NCBI RefSeq assembly: GCF_014268815.2 | Contig: NZ_JABWRE020000001.1 | Span: forward strand, 2,175,001 to 2,239,000 | Source: Pseudomonas urmiensis | Lineage (GTDB): Bacteria; Pseudomonadota; Gammaproteobacteria; Pseudomonadales; Pseudomonadaceae | DNA: 64,000 bases | Direction: 5' to 3' | Shown: positions 1 through 9,557 of the stretch, one piece after another | How positions within the stretch are numbered: position 1 is the first letter of the stretch | Layout: the number at the start of each line of letters is the position of its first letter | Notes under the pieces: generated by a model | Seen by the model: the letters and a program-made list of their open reading frames with translations, nothing else | The model's database searches: none | Told to the model about the DNA's origin: nothing | Program-made: the position numbers and the translations under genes

Positions 1-854
1 ACCGCCAGACCTTGATCCGGCAGATCTCGCAACACGCCCATTCGGAAATCGTCGGCATGCTGCCTGAAGGCAACTGGGTCACCCGTGCCCCCAGCCTCAA
101 GCGCAAGCTGCAACTGATGGCCAAGATCCAGGACGAAGCCGGCCACGGCCTGTACCTGTACAGCGCCATGGAAACCCTCGGCGCCGACCGCGACGAAGAA
201 ATCGCCAAGCTGCACAGCGGCAAGGCCAAGTATTCGAGCATCTTCAACTACCCGACCTTGAGCTGGGCCGACATGGGCGCGGTCGGCTGGCTGGTCGATG
301 GCGCGGCGATCGTCAATCAGGTGGTGCTGCAGCGCACCTCCTATGGCCCCTACTCGCGGGCGATGATCCGCATCTGCAAGGAAGAAAGCTTCCACCAGCG
401 CCAGGGCTACGAGTTGCTGCTGACCATGATGCGCCACGGCACCCAGGCGCAAAAAGACATGGTCCAGGATGCGATCAATCGCCTCTGGTGGCCGGCGCTG
501 ATGATGTTCGGCCCCAGCGACGAGCACTCGCCCAACAGCGCCCAATCAATGGCCTGGAAGATCAAGCGCCAGACCAACGACGAGCTGCGCCAGCGTTTCA
601 TCGACCAGACCATCCCCCAGCTCGAACTGCTTGGCTGCACCGCGCCCGACCCAGACCTCAAGTGGAACGAGGCGCGCGGCCACTACGACTTCGGCGAGAT
701 CCAGTGGGATGAATTCTACGAAGTGATCAAAGGCAACGGCCCCTGCAACCAGGAGCGCGTCGCCACCCGCCGCCAGGCCATCGAAGACGGCGCCTGGGTA
801 CGCGAGGCCGCCGTGGCCTACGCACGCAAGCAACAGAACAAGAACGCCGCCTGA
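1..854 (+). CDS. paaA: Phenylacetyl-CoA 1,2-epoxidase subunit A (5'-truncated)
   Basis: Catalytic diiron subunit of the cytoplasmic multicomponent oxygenase that epoxidises the ring of phenylacetyl-CoA. The open frame runs in from the window edge (codons start at base 3), so about 45 to 50 N-terminal residues are missing if the family length of about 330 holds. Visible family signatures are [17 protein letters not shown], the ferritin-like [20 protein letters not shown] helix with Glu and His iron ligands, and [13 protein letters not shown] with the second E-x2-H set. It heads a same-strand run paaABCDE with very short gaps, which supports the assignment. The truncation is only a window-edge effect. 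Confidence 0.97.
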   Translation, partial: RQTLIRQISQHAHSEIVGMLPEGNWVTRAPSLKRKLQLMAKIQDEAGHGLYLYSAMETLGADRDEEIAKLHSGKAKYSSIFNYPTLSWADMGAVGWLVDGAAIVNQVVLQRTSYGPYSRAMIRICKEESFHQRQGYELLLTMMRHGTQAQKDMVQDAINRLWWPALMMFGPSDEHSPNSAQSMAWKIKRQTNDELRQRFIDQTIPQLELLGCTAPDPDLKWNEARGHYDFGEIQWDEFYEVIKGNGPCNQERVATRRQAIEDGAWVREAAVAYARKQQNKNAA

Positions 855-880
855 AGCGGCGATTGATGCGGAGATCGAAC

Positions 881-1162
881 ATGTCTGTCTGGACCCTCTA
901 CGAAGTATTCGTGCGCAGCAAGCACGGCCTGAACCATAAACATGTGGGCAGCGTGCATGCCGCCGATGCCGCCATGGCCATCGAGAACGCCCGTGAGCTG
1001 TACACCCGCCGCAGCGAAGGGGTGAGCCTGTGGGTCGTGCCCTCGGCACTGATCACCGCCTCCTCGCCAGATGACAAAGACCCGCTGTTCGCCCCTGCCG
1101 ACGACAAGGTTTACCGCCATGCCAGCTTCTACCAGCTGCCTGATGAAGTCGGACACATGTGA
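881..1162 (+). CDS. paaB: Phenylacetyl-CoA epoxidase subunit PaaB
   Basis: Small 93-residue subunit of the PaaABCE epoxidase, needed for the assembled complex though it carries no metal centre. The sequence opens MSVWTLYEVFVRSKHGLNH, a clear family start. The ATG at 881 is preceded by a GGAG ribosome site at suitable distance; an in-frame upstream ATT would add six residues without family similarity and was not used. It lies 26 bases after paaA and 8 bases before paaC, as expected for one transcript. Length matches the family exactly. Confidence 0.97.
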   Translation: MSVWTLYEVFVRSKHGLNHKHVGSVHAADAAMAIENARELYTRRSEGVSLWVVPSALITASSPDDKDPLFAPADDKVYRHASFYQLPDEVGHM

Positions 1163-1170
1163 GGCCCGCC

Positions 1171-1929
1171 ATGCACAATCAAGCACTCATCCAATACCTG
1201 CTGCTGCTCGGTGACAGCGCCCTGATCCAGGGCCAGCGCCTGTGCCAGTGGTGCGGCCATGCGCCGGCTCTGGAAGAAGAGCTGGCCCTGATGAACGTCG
1301 GCCTCGATTTGGTCGGCCAGGCACGCAACTGGCTGGAATACGCCGCCGAACTGAGCGACGACGGCCTCGACGCCGACGCCCTGGCGTTTCGCCGCGATGA
1401 GCGGGCCTATCGCAACCTGTTGCTGGTCGAACAACCCAATGGCGATTTCGCCGTGACCATGCTCAAGCAGTTCTTCTATGACGCCTGGCATTTCGCCGTG
1501 CTCCAAGAGCTGAGCCAATCGCAAGACCCGCGCATCGCCGGCATTGCCGCCAAGGCCCTGAAGGAAGTCACCTATCACCTGCGCCGCTCTGGCGAGTGGG
1601 TGCAGCGCTTGGGCGGCGGCACCGAAGAAAGCCGCCGGCGCATGCTCGCCGCGATCCCGCTGCTGTGGCGCTTCACCGTGGAACTGGCGGCCGGCAGCGA
1701 AGCCGAGCTGCGCCTGGCCGAAGCGGGCATTGGCGCAGATCCTGCGCAGGTCGGCGCGGCTTGGCTCAAGCAGGTCAGCGCGATCTTCGCCTCGGTCGAG
1801 CTGCCGCTGCCCAACGCGGCCAACCACTTCTATCTGAGTGGTCGCACAGGCCTGCACAGCGAGCACCTGGGCCTACTGCTGGCCGAGATGCAGTTCTTGC
1901 CACGGGCCTATCCCGATGCAACCTGGTGA
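1171..1929 (+). CDS. paaC: Phenylacetyl-CoA epoxidase structural subunit PaaC
   Basis: 252-residue ferritin-fold partner of PaaA, lacking the metal site but required for the PaaA-PaaC heterodimer of the phenylacetyl-CoA epoxidase. The start MHNQALIQYLLLLGDSALI at ATG 1171 is typical; an upstream in-frame GTG at 1159 overlaps the end of paaB and is less likely. The helix EVTYHLRRSGEWVQRLGGGT is characteristic of the family. Its last 14 bases overlap the start of paaD, implying translational coupling. Confidence 0.97.
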   Translation: MHNQALIQYLLLLGDSALIQGQRLCQWCGHAPALEEELALMNVGLDLVGQARNWLEYAAELSDDGLDADALAFRRDERAYRNLLLVEQPNGDFAVTMLKQFFYDAWHFAVLQELSQSQDPRIAGIAAKALKEVTYHLRRSGEWVQRLGGGTEESRRRMLAAIPLLWRFTVELAAGSEAELRLAEAGIGADPAQVGAAWLKQVSAIFASVELPLPNAANHFYLSGRTGLHSEHLGLLLAEMQFLPRAYPDATW

Positions 1930-2449
1930 GCTGATCGCCAGCGACCGTGGCGCCCGCGCGGCACGCGGCGATGACCTGGCGCGGGCCTGGGCGGTGCTGG
2001 AACAGGTGATGGACCCGGAGGTGCCGGTGGTCAGCGTGGTCGATCTGGGCATCGTGCGTGACCTCGACTGGCGCGCCGGCCACCTGCACCTGGTGGTGAC
2101 CCCGACGTACTCCGGCTGCCCGGCAACCGAAGTGATCGAGGGTGATATCCGCCAGGCGCTGGAGCAGGCCGGATTCGCCGAGCCGGACCTGGAGCGGCGA
2201 TTGACCCCGGCCTGGAGCAGCGACTGGATCAGCGACCAGGGCCGCGAGCGGCTACGGCGGTACGGCATCGCCCCGCCCGAGGGCAGCCAGAGCAAGCGCA
2301 GCCTGCTCGGCCAGGCGCCGCAGGTGTGCTGCCCGCAATGTGGCAGTAGCCATACCGAGCTGCTCAGCCAATTTGGCTCCACCGCCTGCAAAGCGCTGTA
2401 CCGCTGTCGCGAGTGCCTGGAGCCCTTCGACTATTTCAAATGCATTTGA
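1916..2449 (+). CDS. paaD: PaaD, DUF59/MIP18-type maturation protein of the epoxidase
   Basis: 177-residue protein with an N-terminal MIP18/DUF59 domain (about residues 20 to 100, with MDPEVPVVSVVDLGIVRD and PTYSGCPATEV including the conserved Cys). The C-terminal zinc-ribbon-like tail has two pairs, CCPQC and CRECLEPFDYFKC. The family is required for phenylacetate degradation and is thought to help deliver iron or Fe-S to the oxygenase. The ATG at 1916 overlaps paaC by 14 bases. A longer in-frame extension upstream translates paaC sequence in another frame and was rejected. Confidence 0.95.
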   Translation: MQPGELIASDRGARAARGDDLARAWAVLEQVMDPEVPVVSVVDLGIVRDLDWRAGHLHLVVTPTYSGCPATEVIEGDIRQALEQAGFAEPDLERRLTPAWSSDWISDQGRERLRRYGIAPPEGSQSKRSLLGQAPQVCCPQCGSSHTELLSQFGSTACKALYRCRECLEPFDYFKCI

Positions 2450-2464
2450 GCCGTGGAGAACACC

Positions 2465-3541
2465 ATGAGCCAGTTTCATAGCCTGACCATCAAAGACGTG
2501 CGCACCGAGACACGCGACGCGGTATCGATCGCCTTTGACGTGCCTGCGCACCTGCAGGCGGCATTTCGCTTCACCCAGGGCCAGTACCTGGTGATGCGCA
2601 CCCAGCTGGATGACGAAGAAGTGCGCCGCTCGTATTCGATCTGCAGCGCGGTGCACGATGGCGAGTTGCGCGTGGCAGTCAAGCGGGTACCCGGTGGGCG
2701 CTTTTCCTCGTTTGCCAACGAAGCGCTCAAACCGGGCCAGCAATTGGAGGTGATGCCCCCCGCCGGCAGCTTCTTCGTGCCGCTGGAGCCGAGCCGCCAG
2801 GGCAATTACCTGGGCGTGGCCGCTGGTAGTGGCATTACCCCAATCCTGTCGATCATCGCCAGCACCTTGGCCAGCGAGCCGCACAGCCGCTTCACCTTGC
2901 TGTATGGCAACCGCTCAAGCTCCGCTGCGTTGTTTCGCAACACGCTTGAAGACCTGAAAAACCAATACCTGGATCGCCTCAACCTGATCTTCGTGTTCAG
3001 CCGCGAGCAGCAAGACGTTGACCTGTACAACGGCCGTATCGACGCCGACAAGTGCGGCCAGCTGTTCTCCCGCTGGATGGATGTGGCGAGCCTGGATGCG
3101 GCATTCATCTGCGGTCCGCAAGCGATGACCGAAACCGTGCGTGACAGCCTGCAGGCCAATGGCATGGCCAAGGAGCGTATCCATTTCGAGCTGTTCGCCG
3201 CGGCCGGCAGCCAGGCGCGGCGTGAAGCGCGTGAGGCGGCGCGCCAGGTCGATTCGGCGATCAGCCAGGTCACCGTGATCAGCGATGGCCGCGCGCTGGC
3301 GTTCGACCTGCCGCGCAATACCCAGAACATCCTCGATGCCGGCAACGCGATTGGCGCCGAGCTGCCCTACTCGTGCAAGGCCGGCGTCTGCTCGACCTGC
3401 AAGTGCCGGGTGATCGAGGGCGAGGTGGAGATGGACAGCAACCATGCGCTGGAAGATTACGAGGTGGCGGCGGGCTATGTGCTGTCGTGCCAGACCTATC
3501 CGATCAGCGACAAGGTGGTGCTCGATTTCGACCAGCTGTGA
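2465..3541 (+). CDS. paaE: Phenylacetyl-CoA epoxidase reductase PaaE
   Basis: 358-residue NADPH-dependent electron-transfer subunit. An FNR-like FAD domain comes first (RRSYSICSAV flavin loop, then GVAAGSGITPILSI in the pyridine-nucleotide domain). A C-terminal plant-type 2Fe-2S ferredoxin domain follows, with ligands at Cys304, Cys309, Cys312 and Cys342. It passes electrons from NADPH to the PaaA diiron site. The ATG at 2465 is preceded by GGAG with six bases of spacing, so it is preferred over an in-frame GTG at 2453 that overlaps that site. It is the last gene of the paaABCDE block. Confidence 0.97.
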   Translation: MSQFHSLTIKDVRTETRDAVSIAFDVPAHLQAAFRFTQGQYLVMRTQLDDEEVRRSYSICSAVHDGELRVAVKRVPGGRFSSFANEALKPGQQLEVMPPAGSFFVPLEPSRQGNYLGVAAGSGITPILSIIASTLASEPHSRFTLLYGNRSSSAALFRNTLEDLKNQYLDRLNLIFVFSREQQDVDLYNGRIDADKCGQLFSRWMDVASLDAAFICGPQAMTETVRDSLQANGMAKERIHFELFAAAGSQARREAREAARQVDSAISQVTVISDGRALAFDLPRNTQNILDAGNAIGAELPYSCKAGVCSTCKCRVIEGEVEMDSNHALEDYEVAAGYVLSCQTYPISDKVVLDFDQL

Positions 3542-3607
3542 GATCCAGTAGACCTCAAAGCGGGGCCAGCCCGCGCCCACGTACCTCGTCGCAATCGAAT
3601 CCATTGC

Positions 3608-3637
3608 GTGGGAGCGGGCTTGCCCTGCGATGAGGCC
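3608..3637 (+). repeat. Degenerate REP element
   Basis: Single REP-like unit (GGGAGCGGGCTTGCCCTGCGATGAGG type) in the 163-base gap between paaE and the DUF485 gene. It shares the GCGGGCTTGCCC core seen elsewhere in the window but with a changed 3' arm. It may stabilise the paaE mRNA end; no T-tract follows. Confidence 0.7.
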
Positions 3638-3704
3638 CTCAGCAACACCGCACTAACCGCGTGACCTCAGCAAAAACAATTACAACACCAAGAGATCGCT
3701 TCCC

Positions 3705-4013
3705 ATGACCCCCGAGCACATCGAGCGCATCAGCAATCACCCCGATTTCCAGCAACTGATCCAGCGCAAACGCCGCCTCAACGGCTCGCTGACCCTGATC
3801 ATGCTGGCTGCCTACTACGGCTTCGTCCTGCTGGTGGCGTTCGCCCCCGGCCTCCTCGGTCAGTCGCTGAGCGGCGGCGTGACCAGTGTCGGCATGCTGG
3901 TCGGGGTGCTGATGGTGCTGTTGTCCTTCGCCCTTACCGGCATCTACATGCACCGCGCCAACAGCGTGATCGACCCGCTCAACGACAAGGTCAAGCAGGA
4001 GTTCGCCCAATGA
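3705..4013 (+). CDS. DUF485 (YjcH-like) membrane protein, partner of the permease PaaL
   Basis: 102-residue inner-membrane protein with two hydrophobic segments (about residues 27 to 48 and 60 to 82) and a charged N-terminus [18 protein letters not shown], the DUF485/YjcH pattern. Genes of this family precede acetate-permease-type sodium symporters; here the stop codon overlaps the start of such a gene (ATGA at 4010), so the two are co-translated. Its biochemical role is unknown in the family. By context it probably helps assemble or regulate the phenylacetate permease. Confidence 0.9.
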   Translation: MTPEHIERISNHPDFQQLIQRKRRLNGSLTLIMLAAYYGFVLLVAFAPGLLGQSLSGGVTSVGMLVGVLMVLLSFALTGIYMHRANSVIDPLNDKVKQEFAQ

Positions 4014-5572
4014 ACTGGACTGCCATCTCGATGTTCATGGTGTTCGTCTGCTTCACCTTGCTGGTGACCCGCTGGGCCGCCTTGCGCACCCGCTCGGCCA
4101 GCGATTTCTACACCGCCGGCGGTGGCCTGACCGGCATGCAGAACGGCTTGGCGATCGCCGGCGACATGATCAGCGCCGCGTCCTTCCTGGGCATCTCGGC
4201 GATGATGTTCATGAACGGCTACGACGGCCTGCTGTATGCCCTGGGCGTGCTGGCCGGCTGGCCGATCATCCTGTTCCTGATCGCCGAACGCCTGCGCAAC
4301 CTGGGCAAGTACACCTTCGCCGACGTGGTTTCCTACCGCCTGGCGCAAACCCCGGTGCGCCTGACCTCGGCATTCGGCACCCTGGCCGTGGCCTTGATGT
4401 ACCTGGTCGCGCAAATGGTCGGCGCCGGCAAGCTGATCGAACTGCTGTTTGGCATCAGCTACCTGTATGCGGTGGTGCTGGTCGGCGTGCTGATGGTGCT
4501 CTACGTGACCTTTGGCGGCATGCTGGCAACCACCTGGGTGCAGATCATCAAGGCGGTGATGCTGCTTTCGGGCACGACGTTCATGGCGTTCATGGTGCTC
4601 AAGCACTTTGGCTTCAGCACCGAGGCGATGTTTGCCAGCGCGGTGTCGGTGCATGCCAAAGGCCAGGCGATCATGGCCCCGGGCGGCTTGCTGTCCAACC
4701 CGATCGATGCGATTTCCCTAGGCTTGGGGATGATGTTCGGCACCGCTGGCCTGCCGCATATCCTGATGCGCTTCTTTACTGTCAGCGATGCCAAGGAAGC
4801 ACGCAAGAGCGTGTTCTACGCCACCGGCTTCATCGGCTACTTCTACCTGCTGCTGATCGTCATCGGCTTCGGCGCCATCGTCATGGTCGGCACCGAGCCG
4901 TCTTATCGCGATGCCAGCGGCGCAATCATCGGCGGTGGCAACATGATCGCCGTGCACCTGGCCCAGGCCGTAGGTGGCAACTTGTTCCTCGGCTTCATCT
5001 CGGCCGTGGCCTTCGCCACCATCCTGGCGGTGGTTGCAGGTCTGGCGTTGTCTGGCGCCTCGGCAGTCTCCCACGACCTGTACGCCTGCGTAATGCGCAA
5101 AGGCCAGGCCAGCGAGCAGGATGAAATGCGCGTGTCGCGCCTGGCAACGTTGGTTATCGGCGTGTTGGCGATCATTCTCGGTCTGATGTTCGAGTCGCAG
5201 AACATTGCCTTCCTCTCCGGCCTGGTGCTGGCGGTAGCGGCCTCGGTCAACTTCCCGGTGCTGCTGCTCTCGATGTTCTGGAAGGGCCTGACCACCCGTG
5301 GGGCGGTGTGCGGCAGCATGGCCGGGCTGATTTCGGCGATCGTGCTGGTGGTGCTCGGCCCGGCGGTGTGGGTCAACGTCCTGCACAACCAGCAAGCGCT
5401 GTTCCCCTACAGCAACCCGGCGTTGTTCTCCATGAGCCTGGCGTTCTTCAGCGCCTGGGCGTTCTCGGTCACCGACGGCTCTGAACGCGCCGCGCAGGAG
5501 CGTGGGCGCTACCTGGGCCAGTTCATCCGCTCCATGACCGGTATTGGCGCGGTTGGCGCCAGCAAACACTAA
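4010..5572 (+). CDS. paaL: Phenylacetate permease, sodium:solute symporter family (ActP-like)
   Basis: 520-residue SSS-family transporter with about 13 hydrophobic segments. Conserved stretches include [21 protein letters not shown] near the N-terminus and [15 protein letters not shown] in the middle, close to the acetate permease ActP. In phenylacetate clusters this gene is the uptake permease PaaL, and position between paaABCDE and paaM/paaZ supports that substrate. The start overlaps the DUF485 gene by four bases. Substrate preference between acetate and phenylacetate cannot be read from sequence, so the call depends on context. Confidence 0.92.
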   Translation: MNWTAISMFMVFVCFTLLVTRWAALRTRSASDFYTAGGGLTGMQNGLAIAGDMISAASFLGISAMMFMNGYDGLLYALGVLAGWPIILFLIAERLRNLGKYTFADVVSYRLAQTPVRLTSAFGTLAVALMYLVAQMVGAGKLIELLFGISYLYAVVLVGVLMVLYVTFGGMLATTWVQIIKAVMLLSGTTFMAFMVLKHFGFSTEAMFASAVSVHAKGQAIMAPGGLLSNPIDAISLGLGMMFGTAGLPHILMRFFTVSDAKEARKSVFYATGFIGYFYLLLIVIGFGAIVMVGTEPSYRDASGAIIGGGNMIAVHLAQAVGGNLFLGFISAVAFATILAVVAGLALSGASAVSHDLYACVMRKGQASEQDEMRVSRLATLVIGVLAIILGLMFESQNIAFLSGLVLAVAASVNFPVLLLSMFWKGLTTRGAVCGSMAGLISAIVLVVLGPAVWVNVLHNQQALFPYSNPALFSMSLAFFSAWAFSVTDGSERAAQERGRYLGQFIRSMTGIGAVGASKH

Positions 5573-5604
5573 CCCTTGAACTTCGAATGTCGGGTACAAC
5601 AATA

Positions 5605-6837
5605 ATGAACCACACTCGCTTCAAGTCGCTGGCCTGGCTGGCCAGCCTGGCCCTGCCCTCGCCCGCCATGGCGGATTTGATCGCAGACAGCCACGCGCGT
5701 ATCGAGCTGCGCAACCACTACATCAACCGCGATTTTCGCCAGGCCAATGCCCCGCAGTCCAAGGCCGAGGAATGGGGCCAAGGCTTCACCGCGCGCTTCG
5801 AGTCGGGCTTCAGCGAAGGCCCGCTGGGGGTTGGCCTCGACGCCATGGGACAGCTGGGGATCAAGCTCGACTCCAGCCGTGATCGGCGCAATACCGGCCT
5901 GCTGCCGTATGGGCCGAACAGCCACGAGCCGGTCGACAACTACAGTGAGCTGGGCCTGACCGGCAAGCTACGGCTGTCCAAGAGCACCCTGCGCCTGGGC
6001 ACCCTGCAGCCGATCCTGCCGGTGGTGGTGTACAACGACACCCGCTTGCTGTCATCGACCTTCCAAGGTGGCTTGCTGACCAGCCAGGAAATCGACGGGC
6101 TGACGGTCAATGCCGGGCGTCTGACCGAGGCCAACCTGCGTGACTCGTCCGGGCGTGACGATATCGGCTATGGCGCAGCGCAGAGCGATCATTTCGACTT
6201 TGCCGGTGGCAGCTACGCACTCACCCCACAGACCAGCCTGAGCTACTACTACGCCAAGCTCGACGAGATCTACCGTCAGCAGTATGTCGGCCTGCTGCAT
6301 ACCCAACCGCTGGGCGAAGGCCTGAGCCTGCGCAGCGACCTGCGCTACTTCGATAGCCGTGGTGACGGCGCCGAGCGCGCCGGGCGCATCGACAACCGCA
6401 ACTTCAACGCCATGTTCACCCTTGGGGTGCGCGCGCATAAGTTCACCGCGACCTGGCAGCAGATGTCCGGCGACAGCGCCTTCCCGTTCCTCAATGGCGG
6501 CGACCCCTACACCGTCAACCTGGTCACCTACAACACCTTCACCCGCGCCGGGCTCGACTCCTGGCAGTTGCGCTACGACTACGACTTTGTCGCCTTGGGC
6601 ATCCCCGGCCTGAGCTTCATGACCCGTTACACCGACGGCCGCCACGCCGAAACCGCAACCCTCAGCAATGGCCGCGAGCGCGAACGCGACACCGACCTTA
6701 CCTACGTCATCCAGAGCGGCCCATTCAAGGACGTCAGCCTGCGTTGGCGCAACGTCACCTTCCGCTCTGGCAACGGCCTGACCAGCAAGCTGGACGAGAA
6801 CCGCCTGATCATCGGCTACACCCTGGCGCTGTGGTAA
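5605..6837 (+). CDS. paaM: OprD-family outer-membrane porin PaaM
   Basis: 410-residue outer-membrane channel. A signal peptide (MNHTRFKSLAWLASLALPSPAMA) is followed by ADLIADSHARIELRNHYINRDFR, the usual mature start of OprD porins. The remainder alternates aromatic and polar residues as expected of an 18-strand barrel and ends LIIGYTLALW with a terminal aromatic. In phenylacetate clusters this porin is named PaaM and is thought to aid entry of phenylacetate. The start at 5605 gives a clean signal peptide; an in-frame ATG at 5587 would add six residues and cannot be excluded. Confidence 0.93.
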   Translation: MNHTRFKSLAWLASLALPSPAMADLIADSHARIELRNHYINRDFRQANAPQSKAEEWGQGFTARFESGFSEGPLGVGLDAMGQLGIKLDSSRDRRNTGLLPYGPNSHEPVDNYSELGLTGKLRLSKSTLRLGTLQPILPVVVYNDTRLLSSTFQGGLLTSQEIDGLTVNAGRLTEANLRDSSGRDDIGYGAAQSDHFDFAGGSYALTPQTSLSYYYAKLDEIYRQQYVGLLHTQPLGEGLSLRSDLRYFDSRGDGAERAGRIDNRNFNAMFTLGVRAHKFTATWQQMSGDSAFPFLNGGDPYTVNLVTYNTFTRAGLDSWQLRYDYDFVALGIPGLSFMTRYTDGRHAETATLSNGRERERDTDLTYVIQSGPFKDVSLRWRNVTFRSGNGLTSKLDENRLIIGYTLALW

Positions 6838-6874
6838 CCGCGCCCCTGTCCATCACAACCGCTTGGAGAACAGT

Positions 6875-8929
6875 ATGTCTGACGCCCCTACCCTGCAGAG
6901 CTTCATCGCTGGCCGCTGGATTGGCCAGCACGGCGCCCAGGCCCTGCGTAGCGCCCTGGACGGCCACATCCTGGCCTACAGCCATGAAGAGCGTCCTGAT
7001 TTCGCCGAGGCTGTGGCATTTGCTCGCAGCCAGGGCCTGGCCCAGTTGCTGGCCATGGATTTCCAGCAGCGCGCTGCGCGCCTCAAGGCGCTGGCCCTGT
7101 ACCTGGCCGAACGCAAGGAACAGCTCTACGCCCTGTCCCATCACAGCGGCGCGACCCGCGCCGACAGCTGGATCGACATCGAAGGCGGCAACGCCACGCT
7201 GTTTTCCTATGCCGGCATCGGCAGCCGCGAGTTGCCTTCGGGCAATCTGCTGCACGAAGGCCCGGCCATCGCACTGGGCAAGCAAGGGCACTTTGCCGGC
7301 AGCCATATCCTGGTGCCGCGTGCCGGCGTGGTAGTGCACATCAACGCCTTCAACTTCCCCATCTGGGGCATGCTGGAAAAGTTCGCCCCGACCTTCCTCG
7401 CGGGCATGCCGTGCATCGTCAAACCGGCCACTTCGACCAGCTACCTGACCGAGGCGGTGGTGCGCCTGATGAACGAGTCCGGCCTGCTGCCCACTGGCAG
7501 CCTGCAACTGGTGATCGGCAGTACCGGTGACCTGCTCGACCGCCTGCAAGGCCAGGATGTAGTGACCTTCACCGGGTCTGCCGACACCGCGGCCAAGCTG
7601 CGGGTAAACCCCAACCTGATCCGCCATTCGGTACCGTTCACCGCCGAGGCCGACTCGCTCAACTGTGCCATTCTCGGCCCGGACGTAACTCCGGACGACG
7701 AAGAGTTCGAACTGTACATCAAGGAGGTGGTGCGCGAGATGACCACCAAGGCCGGGCAGAAATGCACCGCCATCCGCCGCGCCATCGTCCCGGCCAAGCA
7801 CCTCGATGCGGTCGCCACTCGCCTGCGCGAGCGCCTGGCCAAGGTGGTGGTCGGCGATCCCTCGGTGGAAGGCGTGCGCATGGGCGCGCTGGCCTCGCAT
7901 GATCAACAGCGCGATGTTGGCGAGCGGGTGCGCAGCCTGCTCGCCAGCTGCGACCAGCTGTTCGGCGCCAGCGATGGCTTTGCGCCGGTGGGTGACGGTG
8001 TGGCTGAAGGGGCCTTCTTCGCGCCAACCCTGCTGCACGCGCGCGACCCGCATGCCGAAGGCGGCGCGCACGACATCGAGGCGTTTGGCCCGGTCAGCAC
8101 GCTGATGACCTACCACGATCTGGACGAAGCCCTGGCACTGGCCGCACGAGGTAAAGGCAGCCTGGTCGCGAGCCTGATCACTGGCGAGCGCGCGGTCGCC
8201 GCCAAGGCGATTCCGGTGGCGGCGGCGTGGCATGGCCGGCTGCTGGTGCTGGATCGTGAAGCGGCCAAGGAGTCGACCGGGCATGGATCGCCCCTGCCGC
8301 AGCTCAAGCACGGCGGCCCAGGGCGGGCCGGGGGTGGTGAGGAGCTGGGCGGCCTGCGAGCGGTCAAGCATTACCTGCAACGCGCGGCCGTGCAGGGCTC
8401 GCCGAGCATGCTCAGTGCGGTGACGGGCGAGTATGTGCGCGGCGCCGAGGTGATCGAGACCCAAGTGCATCCGTTCCGCCGCTATTTCGACGAGCTGCAA
8501 ATCGGCGAATCGCTGCTGACCCATCGACGCACGGTGACCGAGGCCGACCTGGTCAACTTCGGTTGCCTGTCGGGCGATCACTTCTACATGCACTTCGACG
8601 AGATTGCCGCCAAGCAGTCGCAGTTCGGCAAACGGATCGCCCACGGCTACTTCGTACTGTCGGCTGCCGCCGGCTTGTTCGTCTCGCCTGGCGAGGGGCC
8701 AGTGTTGGCCAACTATGGGTTGGATACCTTGCGCTTCATCAACCCGGTCGGGATCGGCGACACCATCCAGGCGCGGCTGACCTGCAAGCGCAAGATCGAC
8801 CAGGGCAAGAGCAGCCCGCTGGGGCAGCCGCAAGGTGTGGTGGCGTGGGATGTCGAGGTGACCAACCAGCTGGGTGAGTTGGTGGCCAGCTATGACATTT
8901 TGACCCTGGTGCTCAAGCGGGCGGGCTGA
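6875..8929 (+). CDS. paaZ: Bifunctional oxepin-CoA hydrolase / 3-oxo-5,6-dehydrosuberyl-CoA semialdehyde dehydrogenase
   Basis: 684-residue fusion enzyme (called PaaN in some Pseudomonas work) that opens the oxepin-CoA ring and oxidises the resulting aldehyde. Residues 1 to about 520 are an aldehyde dehydrogenase with Glu258 (TAEADSLN) and nucleophile Cys297 (GQKCTAIRR). Residues about 535 to 684 are a MaoC-like hydratase with Asp568 and His573 (SGDHFYMHFDE). Spacing of these pairs agrees with E. coli PaaZ. The ATG at 6875 has TTGGAGAA upstream; a TTG at 6863 is in frame but overlaps that site. All catalytic residues are intact in both halves. Confidence 0.96.
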   Translation: MSDAPTLQSFIAGRWIGQHGAQALRSALDGHILAYSHEERPDFAEAVAFARSQGLAQLLAMDFQQRAARLKALALYLAERKEQLYALSHHSGATRADSWIDIEGGNATLFSYAGIGSRELPSGNLLHEGPAIALGKQGHFAGSHILVPRAGVVVHINAFNFPIWGMLEKFAPTFLAGMPCIVKPATSTSYLTEAVVRLMNESGLLPTGSLQLVIGSTGDLLDRLQGQDVVTFTGSADTAAKLRVNPNLIRHSVPFTAEADSLNCAILGPDVTPDDEEFELYIKEVVREMTTKAGQKCTAIRRAIVPAKHLDAVATRLRERLAKVVVGDPSVEGVRMGALASHDQQRDVGERVRSLLASCDQLFGASDGFAPVGDGVAEGAFFAPTLLHARDPHAEGGAHDIEAFGPVSTLMTYHDLDEALALAARGKGSLVASLITGERAVAAKAIPVAAAWHGRLLVLDREAAKESTGHGSPLPQLKHGGPGRAGGGEELGGLRAVKHYLQRAAVQGSPSMLSAVTGEYVRGAEVIETQVHPFRRYFDELQIGESLLTHRRTVTEADLVNFGCLSGDHFYMHFDEIAAKQSQFGKRIAHGYFVLSAAAGLFVSPGEGPVLANYGLDTLRFINPVGIGDTIQARLTCKRKIDQGKSSPLGQPQGVVAWDVEVTNQLGELVASYDILTLVLKRAG

Positions 8930-8954
8930 TGCGGGTCATTCTCGCGTGAGTGTC

Positions 8955-9032
8955 CCGGCCTCTGCGCGGGCAAGGCCGCGCCTACACGATCAGCGCAACA
9001 CCTGTGGGGGCGGGCTTGCCCGCGAAGAGGCC
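8955..9032. repeat. Inverted pair of REP elements after paaZ
   Basis: Two REP units in opposite orientation (about 8955-8987 and 9002-9032) separated by about 15 bases; the second carries the canonical GGCGGGCTTGCCCGCGAAGAGG. The 276-base gap between paaZ and the lipoprotein gene is otherwise without a recognisable gene. Confidence 0.8.
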
Positions 9033-9205
9033 ATAACTGACACCCCATCAGTAGCGGCACTACGCCACCTCGTACATCTGCCCTAATCCCAGCGCCCCAT
9101 CCTCGGCGTTATAGTCCGGCCACTCACCCGCTTTCCACGCGCCGTCCCCGCGGCGCCAGGCCGGCGTGTGGCCGAACAATCAGAACAACGCCAAGGAAGC
9201 ACCCC

Positions 9206-9517
9206 ATGAAGCCCCGTCATCCCCTGCTCATGCCAATCCTGACCCTCGCAGCATTGGCCACCCTGGCTGGCTGCCAGACCGTCAAACCCACCGAAGACAC
9301 CCTCAAGCAGCGTTCCGAAATCGCCCTCGGCGTGCCGGTGACCAAGGTCTCCAACGTGCGCAACGACAGCACCCTGACCTACTTCACCGCCACCACCGCC
9401 AAAGGCGAGTACGACTGCCAGATGCCGAGCGGCGCTATCGTTGCCGTCGCTGGCATGGGCCTGTACGACCCAACGCCGTCGTGCCTCAAGGAAGGCCAGC
9501 CGCTGATTCTGCGCTGA
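9206..9517 (+). CDS. Small lipoprotein of unknown function
   Basis: 103 residues with a type II signal peptide and lipobox LAGC (Cys23 becomes the lipid-modified N-terminus); the residue after Cys is Gln, consistent with outer-membrane sorting. The mature part is about 80 residues and includes two further Cys (YDCQMPS and PSCLKEG) that could form a disulfide. The start has AAGGAA at suitable distance. I recognise no named domain. It is flanked by the end of the paa operon and a convergent sensor kinase, with no evident partner. Confidence 0.82.
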   Translation: MKPRHPLLMPILTLAALATLAGCQTVKPTEDTLKQRSEIALGVPVTKVSNVRNDSTLTYFTATTAKGEYDCQMPSGAIVAVAGMGLYDPTPSCLKEGQPLILR

Positions 9518-9557
9518 GCGACACTGTCCGCGTTTCCCCTTCAGCCCCGACGCCGGT

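Noticed and set aside
6809..8833. 674-codon minus-strand frame opposite paaZ
   Set aside because: Entirely covered by the intact paaZ gene; composition is typical of a complementary-strand artefact.
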